A DNA stretch of 64,000 bases from Desulfitibacter alkalitolerans DSM 16504 (GCF_000620305.1 NZ_JHVU01000018.1:185475-249474), one strand, 5' to 3'. Counted from the stretch's first letter, positions 47,929-56,511 are shown. The notes: a model not told the origin generated them from the letters alone. Program-made: numbers and translations.

Positions 47929-48252
47929 GTGGAATATATTATGATGCTTATTGTAGTTCTTAGCTTTTATGGTTCTGGTTTGGCAAGAAGAGCAAACAAA
48001 CAAAGAAGAATAGATCTTATGCCGATTGAACCCAAGGGCGGTTCCCTGTCAGAGGCAATAGTTGAGCTTGTAGCCTTTGCCGGTGGGATATACTTAACAT
48101 TGAACCTGGTCATAGAGTTTCTGGCAATAACCGGACTTGAAAGGGTTAGCCTTTGGGGTGTAGCCTTTGATCCAATTGCAGCTGTATCCATAGTCCTGGC
48201 CCTGCTCCAACCACTTTATGAACGTCTAAGATACGAAAATTCGTGGTGTTAG
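47929..48252 (+). CDS. Small uncharacterised membrane protein
   Basis: A 107-residue protein (GTG 47929 after AAAGGGGG) with three hydrophobic segments: residues 3-15, 43-62 and 75-93. A longer reading from ATG 47851 would add 26 polar residues but has no ribosome site. No family recognised. It converges with, and overlaps by 4 bases, the gene on the other strand. Confidence 0.6.
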   Translation: MEYIMMLIVVLSFYGSGLARRANKQRRIDLMPIEPKGGSLSEAIVELVAFAGGIYLTLNLVIEFLAITGLERVSLWGVAFDPIAAVSIVLALLQPLYERLRYENSWC

Positions 48253-48689
48253 CTGATAGCCTTTACTAGAAGTGCAGCTGCAGAAGCAAGGTATGACTTG
48301 CATTTGGTCATTACTTCAGGGTCTTGGTGAAGCTTTTCCCTTCCCTCCATTGTTGTAAGGTCATAGGGCTGCAGGTCCTTGCAATAAGACGATGCATTAA
48401 TATCTGCAAACTGCTCTACCAGCTCACGCGCATTTTCCCTGACCCTGCCATAAAGCTCCTTGTCGGCACTATTTTGTCTATTATAATGCAGTCCTATGGC
48501 TATTACAGCACCTGAAACAGCTCCACAGGTAATTCCCTTGCCGCCAATTCCCCCGCCAAAGCCAGAAGCTGCTGCCCCAAGGCTGGGGTCTTTTTCATAT
48601 ACATCTAAATATGCCTTAAGCATTGATTCAGAGCAGTTAAAACCTTCTTCAAAATAAGCCATGGCCTTTTTTGCTACTTGCGTTTCCAT
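48249..48689 (-). CDS. C_GCAxxG_C_C family redox-type protein
   Basis: A 146-residue protein of the family named for its cysteine pattern (PF09719). FNCSESML (first Cys near residue 18), GGGIGGKGITCGAVSGAVIAIG (in part; Cys near 58), YCKDL (near 102) and KCKSYL (near 129) are visible. Members are thought to bind a metal or Fe-S centre or act in redox reactions. ATG 48689 follows GGGAGG by eight bases, so the longer frame is not used. Confidence 0.85.
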   Translation of the reverse strand: METQVAKKAMAYFEEGFNCSESMLKAYLDVYEKDPSLGAAASGFGGGIGGKGITCGAVSGAVIAIGLHYNRQNSADKELYGRVRENARELVEQFADINASSYCKDLQPYDLTTMEGREKLHQDPEVMTKCKSYLASAAALLVKAIS

Positions 48690-48979
48690 ATAGACAAAAC
48701 CTCCCAAAAGTATAGATTGACACATATAATAAGCTTTCTCCATATCATTACAAATACCTTTTTATGCTTAAAAGGCTATATAAAACTTTTTGTATTAATC
48801 CATTTTTTGATATAAAATAATTTAGAGCCCCTGGCTTATTCTAGCTTTGTTTTAAAAATAGCAGATGGCACAGGCCTTGATCTAATCTGGAAACTGAAAA
48901 AGGGGTAAGGCTGGTGCCTGACTGATCAATATCAATAGACTATATTTCAATAGATTATATCCTTAAGGGGGAATTAAGT

Positions 48980-50311
48980 GTGGAAAGCATGCTGGCAATT
49001 AACAAACTAACCATTTTCAATGAATTAAAGGGGCAGAGCTGCTTTAAAAAGCTTGGCAGGCTGCTCCAACTGGTTAAAGGCGGCCCTGAAATAAAGAAAA
49101 ACCAGGCTTATTACAGCTTTGTAAATGCTTTGCTGGAGGAAAATGCATATATAACATATTCTGTGGGTTCTCCCTGGCAGAATTACATACTTGAGAAAAT
49201 TCTAACCTCAGACAATCTTTTTACTAGACAGGGGGAAACACAGGCTGAAATTTCCCCAATAATTGAGATGGCGGTACGAGAGGATTTAAGGCAATTGGAA
49301 ATACTGTATCACATTGATTGGGCGGACATTGAAAAACAGCTTTTTGGGAACAGCCTGGATCATTCAATTTTTAACTTTCAAAATACTCCAGTGTCAGAAG
49401 CTTCCACTATTTTTCCTGAAAAATACCATGAAGAAAAACGAATGCTAAAGGAGCTTATGAACAAGAATCAGGACTGGAATAATTTGCTGCCGGACATTAT
49501 CGGCTTTTTTAAGAAATGGGGTACAGGTGAATTCGCCCAGTATTGGGTTTTTAAATATAATGGAGATTGTCTTGAGGGTATTGATAAGCCTGACCCTATA
49601 CGCCTGCAGCAGCTGGTTGGCTGGAATGTGCAAAGGAGCCAGATTGTTGATAACACCAGACAGTTTGTTAAGGGGTATACTGCCAATAACATACTTCTTT
49701 ACGGCGATAGGGGAACAGGCAAATCCTCAACAGTTAAGGGTCTTGTCTATGACTTTGGAGAAATGGGTTTAAGATTGATAGACGTATCATTGAAGGGACT
49801 TGTGAAGCTTCCCTATCTCCTTAGAAAGCTCTCAGAAAAACCCCAGAGGTTTATAATATTTATAGATGACCTTTCCTTTGAGGAGTACGAAACCCAATAC
49901 AAGGAATTAAAGGCAGTACTAGAGGGAGGGGTAGAGGTCCAGCCAAGTAATGTTCTAATATATGCCACTTCCAATAGAAGGCATCTTGTAAAGGAAAAAT
50001 TTGCTGACAAGGACATGAATTTCTATTTTGTGGATAATGACGAGGTAAGAATGCAGGATTCTCTTCAAGAAAAGCTCTCCCTCTCAGACAGGTTTGGAAT
50101 GACAATATATTTTACATCCCCGGCCCAGAGAGAGTATTTAGAAATAGTACGTACCCTGGCTAGAGAAAGGGGAATAAAGATGGAAGAGAAAATGTTAGAT
50201 AGAATGGCACTACAATGGGAGCTTATGCAGAACAGCCGCTCAGGAAGAACAGCAAAGCAGTTTATTGACCACCTGGCTGGACGCCTGGCAATGGAGCAAA
50301 GGGAGTTCTAA
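48980..50311 (+). CDS. DUF815 AAA-type ATP-binding protein
   Basis: A 443-residue protein. The C-terminal half is an AAA+ ATPase of the DUF815 family: Walker A YGDRGTGKSSTVKGL (near residue 243), Walker B FIIFIDDLSFE (near 293) and a sensor region ATSNRRHLV (near 330). The N-terminal 200 residues are helical and not assignable. GTG start. Function of the family is unknown. The 236-bp upstream gap is AT-rich with no further gene. Confidence 0.85.
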   Translation: MESMLAINKLTIFNELKGQSCFKKLGRLLQLVKGGPEIKKNQAYYSFVNALLEENAYITYSVGSPWQNYILEKILTSDNLFTRQGETQAEISPIIEMAVREDLRQLEILYHIDWADIEKQLFGNSLDHSIFNFQNTPVSEASTIFPEKYHEEKRMLKELMNKNQDWNNLLPDIIGFFKKWGTGEFAQYWVFKYNGDCLEGIDKPDPIRLQQLVGWNVQRSQIVDNTRQFVKGYTANNILLYGDRGTGKSSTVKGLVYDFGEMGLRLIDVSLKGLVKLPYLLRKLSEKPQRFIIFIDDLSFEEYETQYKELKAVLEGGVEVQPSNVLIYATSNRRHLVKEKFADKDMNFYFVDNDEVRMQDSLQEKLSLSDRFGMTIYFTSPAQREYLEIVRTLARERGIKMEEKMLDRMALQWELMQNSRSGRTAKQFIDHLAGRLAMEQREF

Positions 50312-50351
50312 ACCTATATTAATTTTGAATAATTTGAACCAAAAATTATTA

Positions 50352-50380
50352 GTGACAATAGCCCAATACCATGCTATACT
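50352..50380 (+). promoter_or_regulatory. Sigma-A promoter of the trpP-ecf operon
   Basis: GTGACA (50352-50357), 17-bp spacer, TATACT (50375-50380), five of six matches each. Transcription would start near 50387, giving a leader of about 275 bases. Confidence 0.7.
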
Positions 50381-50409
50381 GTTTTTTATACAGGCACCAA
50401 GCAGTGTCT

Positions 50410-50443
50410 GAGCATAGATTAGTTTAGATTAGTTTTAGTTTAG
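50410..50443 (+). promoter_or_regulatory. TRAP-type binding array 1 (seven NAG triplets)
   Basis: GAG at 50410 then TAG at 50415, 50420, 50425, 50430, 50436 and 50441, with spacers of 2 bases (one of 3). This matches the spacing of (G/U)AG triplets bound by the trp RNA-binding attenuation protein. Confidence 0.65.
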
Positions 50444-50493
50444 CTGGGCAAGTCCCATTCAAGCACTGGCTTGAAAGGTTAGAAAAGTTAATA

Positions 50494-50547
50494 GAGAGGA
50501 GTTGAGTAGAGATGAGTTGAGCCGAGTTAAGGATAGCTTTAGCTTAG
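50494..50547 (+). promoter_or_regulatory. TRAP-type binding array 2 (eleven NAG triplets)
   Basis: Triplets start at 50494, 50499, 50504, 50509, 50514, 50519 and 50524 (all GAG), 50529 (AAG), then 50534, 50540 and 50545 (TAG). Spacers are 2 bases, one of 3. Eleven triplets equals the number bound by the TRAP 11-mer. Bases 50508-50518 can also pair with 50575-50585 to form an antiterminator. Confidence 0.8.
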
Positions 50548-50571
50548 AATGTCTAATTATGTGTATATTAG

Positions 50572-50600
50572 CCGGACTCATTTCTTGGGTCTGGTTTTTT
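50572..50600 (+). terminator. Attenuator terminator before trpP
   Basis: CCGGACTCA - TTTCT - TGGGTCTGG (nine pairs, two G-U) followed by six T. Its 5' arm overlaps the antiterminator partner of array 2, so TRAP binding should favour termination. Confidence 0.75.
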
Positions 50601-50661
50601 AGTTTTGGTGAAAAAGGTGTATAAGGGAAAAAGAGACGAGACAGGCGAGAGGAGAAAAACA

Positions 50662-51321
50662 ATGAGAAAAGAGCTAAAGGAAAATCAAGGTGCAAATAGT
50701 AGAGTAAATAATAATAATAATGAAGTAATTAATGATGAGCAAATTGAAATCAAGGGAGGCAGGGGAGTAAATAATATTAGTATGGGAGCTGGCGGCGCCG
50801 TTTTGACTGGTCAAAACACCAATACCAGACAGATTGCCGTGGTGGCAGTATTAATTGCCATAGGTGCTGTATTAAGAATTGTTTCCCCTTCCATTGCAGG
50901 AATAACTCCAAACTGGGTTATAGCCATGTACTGCTTGGCAATTATACTTGTCAGGCCAAATATATTTGGGGCAATAGGTATAGGGTTTGCAGCCGGTGCA
51001 ATGGCTATGGTAACCTCCAAATCACCTGTTCCCTACATTAACCTGATCAGTGAACCTATAGGTGCAGCAGCTGCATTAATGTTTCTCTTGATTCTGCCCA
51101 GGTTGTCTATTAAAGACTACTCTCTAAAGCCGTTTATTATAACAGTCATGGCTACTTTAGCAAGCGGTACCACCTTTTTAGGTGTGAATATGCTTGTGCT
51201 CAGCCTGCCGGCGGAAGTGGTTAGGGTTGCATTTATGACGGTGGTAATACCTGTTGCGGTTTTCAACTCAGTTATTACCCAACTATTGTACTACCCTGCA
51301 AAGAGGTTCTTGAACATGTAA
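50662..51321 (+). CDS. trpP: TrpP-like tryptophan ECF transporter S component
   Basis: A 219-residue membrane protein. The first 50 residues are polar and Asn-rich; six helices follow from about residue 55, co-linear with Bacillus TrpP (IAIGAVLRIVSP, ISEPIGAAAALMFL, LASGTTFLGVNMLVLSLP). ATG 50662 follows GAGGAG by seven bases; the earlier GTG frame from 50605 has no site. It is followed by two ECF ATPases and a T component, forming a complete transporter. The TRAP-type leader supports tryptophan as substrate. Confidence 0.82.
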   Translation: MRKELKENQGANSRVNNNNNEVINDEQIEIKGGRGVNNISMGAGGAVLTGQNTNTRQIAVVAVLIAIGAVLRIVSPSIAGITPNWVIAMYCLAIILVRPNIFGAIGIGFAAGAMAMVTSKSPVPYINLISEPIGAAAALMFLLILPRLSIKDYSLKPFIITVMATLASGTTFLGVNMLVLSLPAEVVRVAFMTVVIPVAVFNSVITQLLYYPAKRFLNM

Positions 51322-51383
51322 GCGGTACACCTCTTTATATAGGTGCAAAATACTTAAAAACCATGGCTGGGGAGGTATGCAGA

Positions 51384-52220
51384 TTGGCAGAATTAGTACT
51401 GGAGGGTGTCAGCTTTATATATGAAAAAACGCAAGAGTATGCCATTAAAGATATAAGCTTATCAATAGAGCCGGGGGAATTTGTAGTAATTACCGGCCCT
51501 GCTGGGGCTGGTAAGTCTACCCTGGCAGGCTGCTTCAATGGTGTTATTCCTCATTTTCAAAGAGGGCTAATGGAGGGGAATATTTATCTAAAAGGCCAGA
51601 ATACAAAGGACCTTACAGCTGGCAACATGGCCAAAATGGTGGGGAGTGTATTTCAAGACCCGGAGGCCCAAATTATTTGTGGGCGAGTTGATGAGGAAAT
51701 TGCCTTTGGTTTGGAAAACCTGGGTGTCCCCTCAAGAGATATTGAGAGAAGAATTGAAGAGTCTTTAAACCTTGTTGGCATACCTGAATTAAAATACAGG
51801 TCCACAAGTGCCCTATCCGGTGGTCAAAAGCAAAGGGTTGCCATAGCAGCAGTCCTGGCCATGGAGCCTGAAATACTAGTCTTGGATGAACCCACCTCAG
51901 AGCTCGACCCCCACGGGACCCAGCAGGTCATGGAGCTCCTGTACCTTTTAAACAGCAAAAAGAAGATAACAATTATCCTGGTGGAGCAGAAGATAGAAGA
52001 TGCAGTAGTCTTTGCCAGCAAGCTAGTTATCATGGAGCATGGGGAAATTGTCATGGAGGGTGAACCGGCTAAAATTTTAGCAGGGGTTTCCATGTTAAGG
52101 AAAACCGGCATTAAAGTGCCCCAGCTCGTAAGCTTAGCCCATAGACTGGGGATTAAGGGCCAGGTGCCCTTAAACCTGGCAGATGCAGAAGACATGGTAA
52201 GGAATTATGTTGGGAGGTAG
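51384..52220 (+). CDS. ecfA1: ECF transporter ATPase 1
   Basis: A 278-residue ABC ATPase. Walker A GPAGAGKST (near residue 39), Q-loop VFQDPEAQI, signature LSGGQKQRVAIAA (near 143) and Walker B ILVLDEPTSELDP are present. TTG 51384 follows GGGGAGG by eight bases, better placed than the ATG at 51363. It pairs with the next ATPase to drive the T and S components. Confidence 0.92.
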   Translation: MAELVLEGVSFIYEKTQEYAIKDISLSIEPGEFVVITGPAGAGKSTLAGCFNGVIPHFQRGLMEGNIYLKGQNTKDLTAGNMAKMVGSVFQDPEAQIICGRVDEEIAFGLENLGVPSRDIERRIEESLNLVGIPELKYRSTSALSGGQKQRVAIAAVLAMEPEILVLDEPTSELDPHGTQQVMELLYLLNSKKKITIILVEQKIEDAVVFASKLVIMEHGEIVMEGEPAKILAGVSMLRKTGIKVPQLVSLAHRLGIKGQVPLNLADAEDMVRNYVGR

Positions 52221-52225
52221 GCACC

Positions 52226-53071
52226 TTGAAAAAACCCTTGATAGAGGTTGAAAACTTAAATTTTGGATATGATAAGCACTGCCATGCTTTAAGGGATATA
52301 AATTTGACCATTACTCGGGGAGAAATGATTGCCTTTACCGGAAAAAATGGCTCAGGCAAAACAACCCTTGCCAAGCATTTTAATGGTTTATTAAAGCCCA
52401 GTTCTGGACGTGTATTAATTGATGGAAATGATACGGCAAAAAGCACAGTCTCCCAGTTGGCCCAAAAGGTAGGATATGTATTTCAAAACCCAGACCATCA
52501 GATATTTAATGACACAGTATTTGACGAAGTTGCCTTTGGGCCTAAGAATCAAGGCTTAAGGGGCAGGGAACTGGAAAAGCTTGTAATCCAATCCATTGAA
52601 GCTGTAGGACTTAAAAGCTACCGTGGGGAATATCCCTATAGACTGTCCAAGGGTCAGAGACAAAGGCTTGCCCTTGCATCAGTCATAGCAATGGAAAGTG
52701 AAATAATGGTTCTGGATGAACCCACCACAGGCCTGGATTACAAAGAAGGACTGGAAATAATGGAGCTAGTAAAAAAGCTCAACACAAAGGGTCGTACCAT
52801 AATATTCATTACCCACGATATGGGTTTGGTGGCTGATTACGCCAAAAGAATGGTAGTGGTTTCTGAGGGGGAAATATTGGTGGATGACATTCCGCGAAAA
52901 ATATTTGCCATGGAAGAAGTCATAAAAAGGGCCCATTTAAAAATTCCTGAAATTACCCAATTAGCTCAAAGGCTTGGCCTTTCCAAGCGAACCATTTTAA
53001 ATGATGCAGAACTCTTTCAGGAGATTATTATTGCTGTAAAGGAGGCTAAACTAAATGTCCTCTGTAGCTAG
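52226..53071 (+). CDS. ecfA2: ECF transporter ATPase 2
   Basis: A 281-residue ABC ATPase. Walker A GKNGSGKTT (near residue 39), VFQNPDHQIFND, and Walker B IMVLDEPTTGLDY. The signature reads LSKGQRQRLALAS, with Lys for the second Gly, a change often seen in one ECF ATPase of the pair. TTG start after GGGAGG. It overlaps the T-component gene by 17 bases. Confidence 0.92.
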   Translation: MKKPLIEVENLNFGYDKHCHALRDINLTITRGEMIAFTGKNGSGKTTLAKHFNGLLKPSSGRVLIDGNDTAKSTVSQLAQKVGYVFQNPDHQIFNDTVFDEVAFGPKNQGLRGRELEKLVIQSIEAVGLKSYRGEYPYRLSKGQRQRLALASVIAMESEIMVLDEPTTGLDYKEGLEIMELVKKLNTKGRTIIFITHDMGLVADYAKRMVVVSEGEILVDDIPRKIFAMEEVIKRAHLKIPEITQLAQRLGLSKRTILNDAELFQEIIIAVKEAKLNVLCS

Positions 53072-53828
53072 CTATATTACAAAAAGCTCCTTGATCCATA
53101 ATCTGCATCCCTTGACCAAAATATTTGGTGCCCTGTGGTTTTTAACATTGAGCATTATAGTAAGCTCGCCAGTACATCTGGGGTTTATTTTGCTCATGGT
53201 CATATTATGCGGCTTTGCAGCCCGAATTCCTAATGAAATCATCAGGTCTCTTAAGGCAATAAGCATTTTTGCATTTATAATATTTTTAATTCAAATTCTT
53301 TTTTATAAGTGGGGAACGGTAGTTTTTTACATGATACCAGGAGTTGATTGGCTGCCTGTTACCAGGGAAGGTATCCTCTTTGGGATAGCCATTGCCCTTA
53401 GAATGATGATTATTTTGCTCAGCTTTATAATATTCCTTTCTACAACCCAGACAAGGGACATGATGATGGTACTTGTGGAGAAGTTAAAGGTGCCCTATGA
53501 TTATGCTTTTATGTTTGTTACATCCCTTAGGTTTATCCCTACCTTTATGAATGAGGTAGCAGTAATTCAGGAGGCACAAAAGGCAAGGGGCTACAGGATT
53601 GAAGGGGCAAATCCCTTGAGAAAAATCAAGTCCTACCTGCCCATTGCCCTGCCATTGGTATTAATATCCTTGGCCAAGGGTGAAAGGCTGGCCCTGGCCA
53701 TGGAAACCCGTGCCTATAATGCAGGCATACCCAGAACCTATTTAAGGCAGTGGAGGATGGAAATTAAGGATGGGGCTGCTATAACCTTCATGCTCCTGGC
53801 ACTTGTACTGGCAGTTTATATCAGATAA
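53055..53828 (+). CDS. ecfT: ECF transporter T component
   Basis: A 257-residue membrane protein with about five helices and the two coupling motifs of EcfT: EAQKARGYRIEG (near residue 175) and ALAMETRAYNAG (near 215). These Ala-Arg-Gly-type segments dock on the ATPases. It is encoded with its own S component, so this is a dedicated (group I-like) arrangement. Confidence 0.92.
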   Translation: MSSVASYITKSSLIHNLHPLTKIFGALWFLTLSIIVSSPVHLGFILLMVILCGFAARIPNEIIRSLKAISIFAFIIFLIQILFYKWGTVVFYMIPGVDWLPVTREGILFGIAIALRMMIILLSFIIFLSTTQTRDMMMVLVEKLKVPYDYAFMFVTSLRFIPTFMNEVAVIQEAQKARGYRIEGANPLRKIKSYLPIALPLVLISLAKGERLALAMETRAYNAGIPRTYLRQWRMEIKDGAAITFMLLALVLAVYIR

Positions 53829-53882
53829 AACAACCTGTCCTTCAGCTGCAAATATCAGAAATATTAGAAAGGTGAGATGAGA

Positions 53883-55163
53883 ATGGCATTACCAGCCGAG
53901 ATAGTTGAGAAAAGGCAAGGATTTACCCGGCAATTCCCGGGAAGAAAGGCAGCAGACCTATTAAATAGAATGTACTCCAACTCATCCTTTTATAGACAAA
54001 ACCTCATAAACTCGGGCTTTAGACCTGAAAGGCCTGAATTAGATATAAGCTATGAAGAGTTTACCCAGCTTCCCTTTACGGAAAAGCATGAGCTAAGAGA
54101 GGGGGATCCCCTTGCAATGCTTGCAGTTTCTGAGGAAGATGTGGTTAGAATACACTCCTCCTCCGGAACTACAGGCAAACCTGTTGTGATTCCCTACACC
54201 CAAGGGGATGTGAATGACTGGGCAGAAATGATGAAGCGGTGCTATGAAATGGCGGGCGTTACAAAAAAAGACCGGGTACACATTACCCCAGGCTATGGTC
54301 TCTGGACTGCTGGAATTGGTTTTCAGGCCGGAGTTGAGAGGCTGGGTGCAATGGCTATTCCCATGGGCCCAGGCAATACTGAAAAGCAGCTGGAGATGAT
54401 GGTTGATCTAAAAAGCTCTGTGTTAATTGGAACCTCCTCCTATGGGCTCTTGCTGGCTGAAGAGATTAATAGGCAGGGATTAACAGAGCAAATACACCTT
54501 AAAATAGGCATTTTTGGGTCTGAGCGCTGGGGAGAAAAGATGCGTCTAAGAATTGAACAGCTCCTTAACATAGAATCCTTTGATATATATGGGTTGACAG
54601 AAATATATGGACCTGGAATAGGCCTTGACTGCAGGTATCATCAGGGGATGCATTACTGGTCAGATTATCTCTTTATGGAAATTATAGACCCCGTTACAGG
54701 AGATTCAGTGCCCCCGGGAGAGCTGGGGGAGCTTGTCATAACAACCCTTACCAAGGAAGCCATGCCCCTAATTCGTTATCGAACCAGAGACCTGACTAGA
54801 TTAATCCTGGAGCCATGTCCCTGCGGCTCTCCACATCCACGCCTGGATAGGATAATGGGCAGAAGTGATGACATGATTAAGGTCAAGGGAATTAATATAT
54901 ATCCCGGCCAGATTGATACCATATTGAAGGAAGTGCAAGGGTTAAGCAGTGAATACCAGGTTTATCTAAGCAGAAAAGATGGACGGGACATTATGATGCT
55001 CAAGGTAGAGAAGGAAAAAGTCACATCTGCCTGCAACCTTGATAAGAAGCTGGAAAACCTGTTTAAGAGTAAAATAGGAATCCAAATTACAGCCCAGGTG
55101 GTAGAGTACGGCATCCTGCCCAGAAGTGAAAAAAAGACTAAAAGAATTTATGATGAAAGATAA
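53883..55163 (+). CDS. Phenylacetate-CoA ligase family protein (PaaK-like)
   Basis: A 426-residue adenylate-forming enzyme that makes aryl- or acyl-CoA. AMP-binding motif IHSSSGTTGKPVV (near residue 93), YGLTEIYGPGIG (near 240), RYRTRDLTRL (near 305) and KVKGINIYPGQID (near 338). In anaerobes, PaaK homologues activate phenylacetate or indoleacetate from Phe or Trp breakdown; the neighbouring tryptophan transporter makes an indole acid attractive, but this is inference. ATG 53883 is eight bases after AAAGGTG. Confidence 0.88.
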   Translation: MALPAEIVEKRQGFTRQFPGRKAADLLNRMYSNSSFYRQNLINSGFRPERPELDISYEEFTQLPFTEKHELREGDPLAMLAVSEEDVVRIHSSSGTTGKPVVIPYTQGDVNDWAEMMKRCYEMAGVTKKDRVHITPGYGLWTAGIGFQAGVERLGAMAIPMGPGNTEKQLEMMVDLKSSVLIGTSSYGLLLAEEINRQGLTEQIHLKIGIFGSERWGEKMRLRIEQLLNIESFDIYGLTEIYGPGIGLDCRYHQGMHYWSDYLFMEIIDPVTGDSVPPGELGELVITTLTKEAMPLIRYRTRDLTRLILEPCPCGSPHPRLDRIMGRSDDMIKVKGINIYPGQIDTILKEVQGLSSEYQVYLSRKDGRDIMMLKVEKEKVTSACNLDKKLENLFKSKIGIQITAQVVEYGILPRSEKKTKRIYDER

Positions 55164-55169
55164 ATTTCC

Positions 55170-55214
55170 AAATTATATAAGTTCAAATTATATAAGTTCA
55201 AATTATATGAGTCC
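55170..55214. repeat. Tandem repeat, 15 bp x 3
   Basis: AAATTATATAAGTTC twice perfectly and once with two changes, directly after the PaaK-like gene. It lies in a 327-bp gene-free stretch. Confidence 0.85.
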
Positions 55215-55281
55215 AGATTGGGTCCGGGGTATAAGCCCAAGGGCTCTAATTTTTTGCCTGATATGACAAATAATATGACAT

Positions 55282-55309
55282 AAATATACCTAAATAAATA
55301 TACCTAAAT
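55282..55309. repeat. Tandem repeat, 14 bp x 2
   Basis: AAATATACCTAAAT twice in perfect tandem, in the same intergenic stretch. Confidence 0.85.
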
Positions 55310-55357
55310 TCCTTAAATTACATCTATAAATTACCATTAAATCCATTAATTAATCTT

Positions 55358-55434
55358 TAATTGGGCCAACTTTAAGCTAATAATGTATATTTTTGTAGAA
55401 ACAAGGCTAAAATAACTTGTGAACGGCCCAATTA
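55358..55434. repeat. Inverted repeat upstream of the LysM peptidase
   Basis: TAATTGGGCC (55358-55367) and GGCCCAATTA (55425-55434) are perfect inverted arms 57 bases apart, ending 56 bases before the LysM/M23 start. This could be a leader stem or looped operator pair. Confidence 0.5.
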
Positions 55435-55490
55435 GAAAAAGTTGCCAATTTAATTACTATAAACTTAAAATTTGATAAGAGGTGAAGTTG

Positions 55491-56396
55491 ATGTATCACC
55501 ATAAGCTAAAAATGATCCTTGGCATTCTGCTGGGAATATTCATGGTTATAGCTTTTACAGCTTCTGATGTATCAGCTAATGATATTAACACCATGACACA
55601 GCAGCTGCTGTCGTCAGGACAGGTAGATCCTGATACAGCGGCAAGGGTCAATACCTATACAGCCTTGTATCAGGTAAAGCCAGGAGATACTTTATGGGAC
55701 ATTGCTTACAAGTATGGAACAGACTGGGAAATAATTGCAGCAATGAACAATTTATCCCAAAATTCTATTAGACCAGGACAGGTACTGGTGCTTCCAGTAG
55801 AGAGAGAAGTAGTCTACACAGTACAAAGGGGCGATTTTTTAAACAAGATTGCTGGAATGTTTAATGTAACAGTGGATGAAATTGCAAGGGTTAATGGAAT
55901 AAAAAATCCAAATATTTTAGCCATTGGGCAGGAGCTTATTATTCCAGGAGTCCAAAACTCATTTCCTGTAGCTAGTTCTGACAATACCAGACTCAGGAGT
56001 GTAGCGACAGCCAATCGTGGTTCAGCAGTTAACTTTTTATGGCCGTGTGTGGGCCAAATAACTTCTACTTTTGGGCCGAGAAATAATGGTTTTCACCATG
56101 GATTGGATATTGCTGCCCCAAGAGGGGTAGATGTAAAGGCTGCACGCAGCGGCAGGGTAGAATTTGCCGGCTGGCTTAATGTCTATGGAAGGACAGTAAT
56201 AATTAACCATGGAAATGGCTATCAAACACTCTATGCACATAATAATCAGCTTCTGGTAAGAGAGGGCCAAAACGTGGTGGCTGGAGAAAGGATTGCTACT
56301 ATTGGAGCAACTGGCAATGCCACAGGACCCCATGTGCATTTTGAGGTAATAGTTGATGGTAAAAGGGTTGATCCCATGAGGTTTTTAAGAAACTAA
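55491..56396 (+). CDS. LysM-domain M23 peptidoglycan endopeptidase
   Basis: A 301-residue secreted or membrane-anchored protein. N-terminal signal or anchor helix (8-27), two LysM domains (about 63-105 with YQVKPGDTLWDIA; about 108-150 with YTVQRGDFLNKIA) and a C-terminal M23 peptidase. Its zinc ligands are His and Asp in HHGLDIAAP (near 205) and HxH in GPHVHFE (near 280). It cuts peptide cross-links in peptidoglycan. ATG 55491 follows AGAGGTG. Confidence 0.93.
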   Translation: MYHHKLKMILGILLGIFMVIAFTASDVSANDINTMTQQLLSSGQVDPDTAARVNTYTALYQVKPGDTLWDIAYKYGTDWEIIAAMNNLSQNSIRPGQVLVLPVEREVVYTVQRGDFLNKIAGMFNVTVDEIARVNGIKNPNILAIGQELIIPGVQNSFPVASSDNTRLRSVATANRGSAVNFLWPCVGQITSTFGPRNNGFHHGLDIAAPRGVDVKAARSGRVEFAGWLNVYGRTVIINHGNGYQTLYAHNNQLLVREGQNVVAGERIATIGATGNATGPHVHFEVIVDGKRVDPMRFLRN

Positions 56397-56403
56397 ATAA
56401 GTT

Positions 56404-56511
56404 GGGGACATTCCTGTCGTGAAAGATGGCAGTATTCGACAGGTGTGTCCCCTTTCCTTACGTGGGACATTCCTGTCGTGAGAGATGGCAGTATTCGACA
56501 GGTGTGTCCCC
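56404..56511. repeat. Twin REP-like palindromic elements
   Basis: Two near-identical copies (56404-56452 and 56464-56511), in tandem about 60 bp apart. Each has arms GGGACATTCCTGTCG and CGACAGGTGTGTCCC, pairing in 13 of 15 positions around a 17-base loop. Doublets like this resemble REP elements mobilised by RAYT-type transposases, one of which may end at 205. Confidence 0.75.

Noticed and set aside
50320..50660. T-box leader before the trpP-like gene
   Set aside because: No T-box sequence (GGGTGGTACC-like) is present; the NAG triplet arrays explain the leader better.
55170..55214. Possible CRISPR array
   Set aside because: The 15-bp units are contiguous with no spacers and there are no cas genes.
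55216..55480. Possible c-di-AMP (ydaO-type) riboswitch before the LysM/M23 gene
   Set aside because: The location would fit, but none of the conserved ydaO segments is visible.
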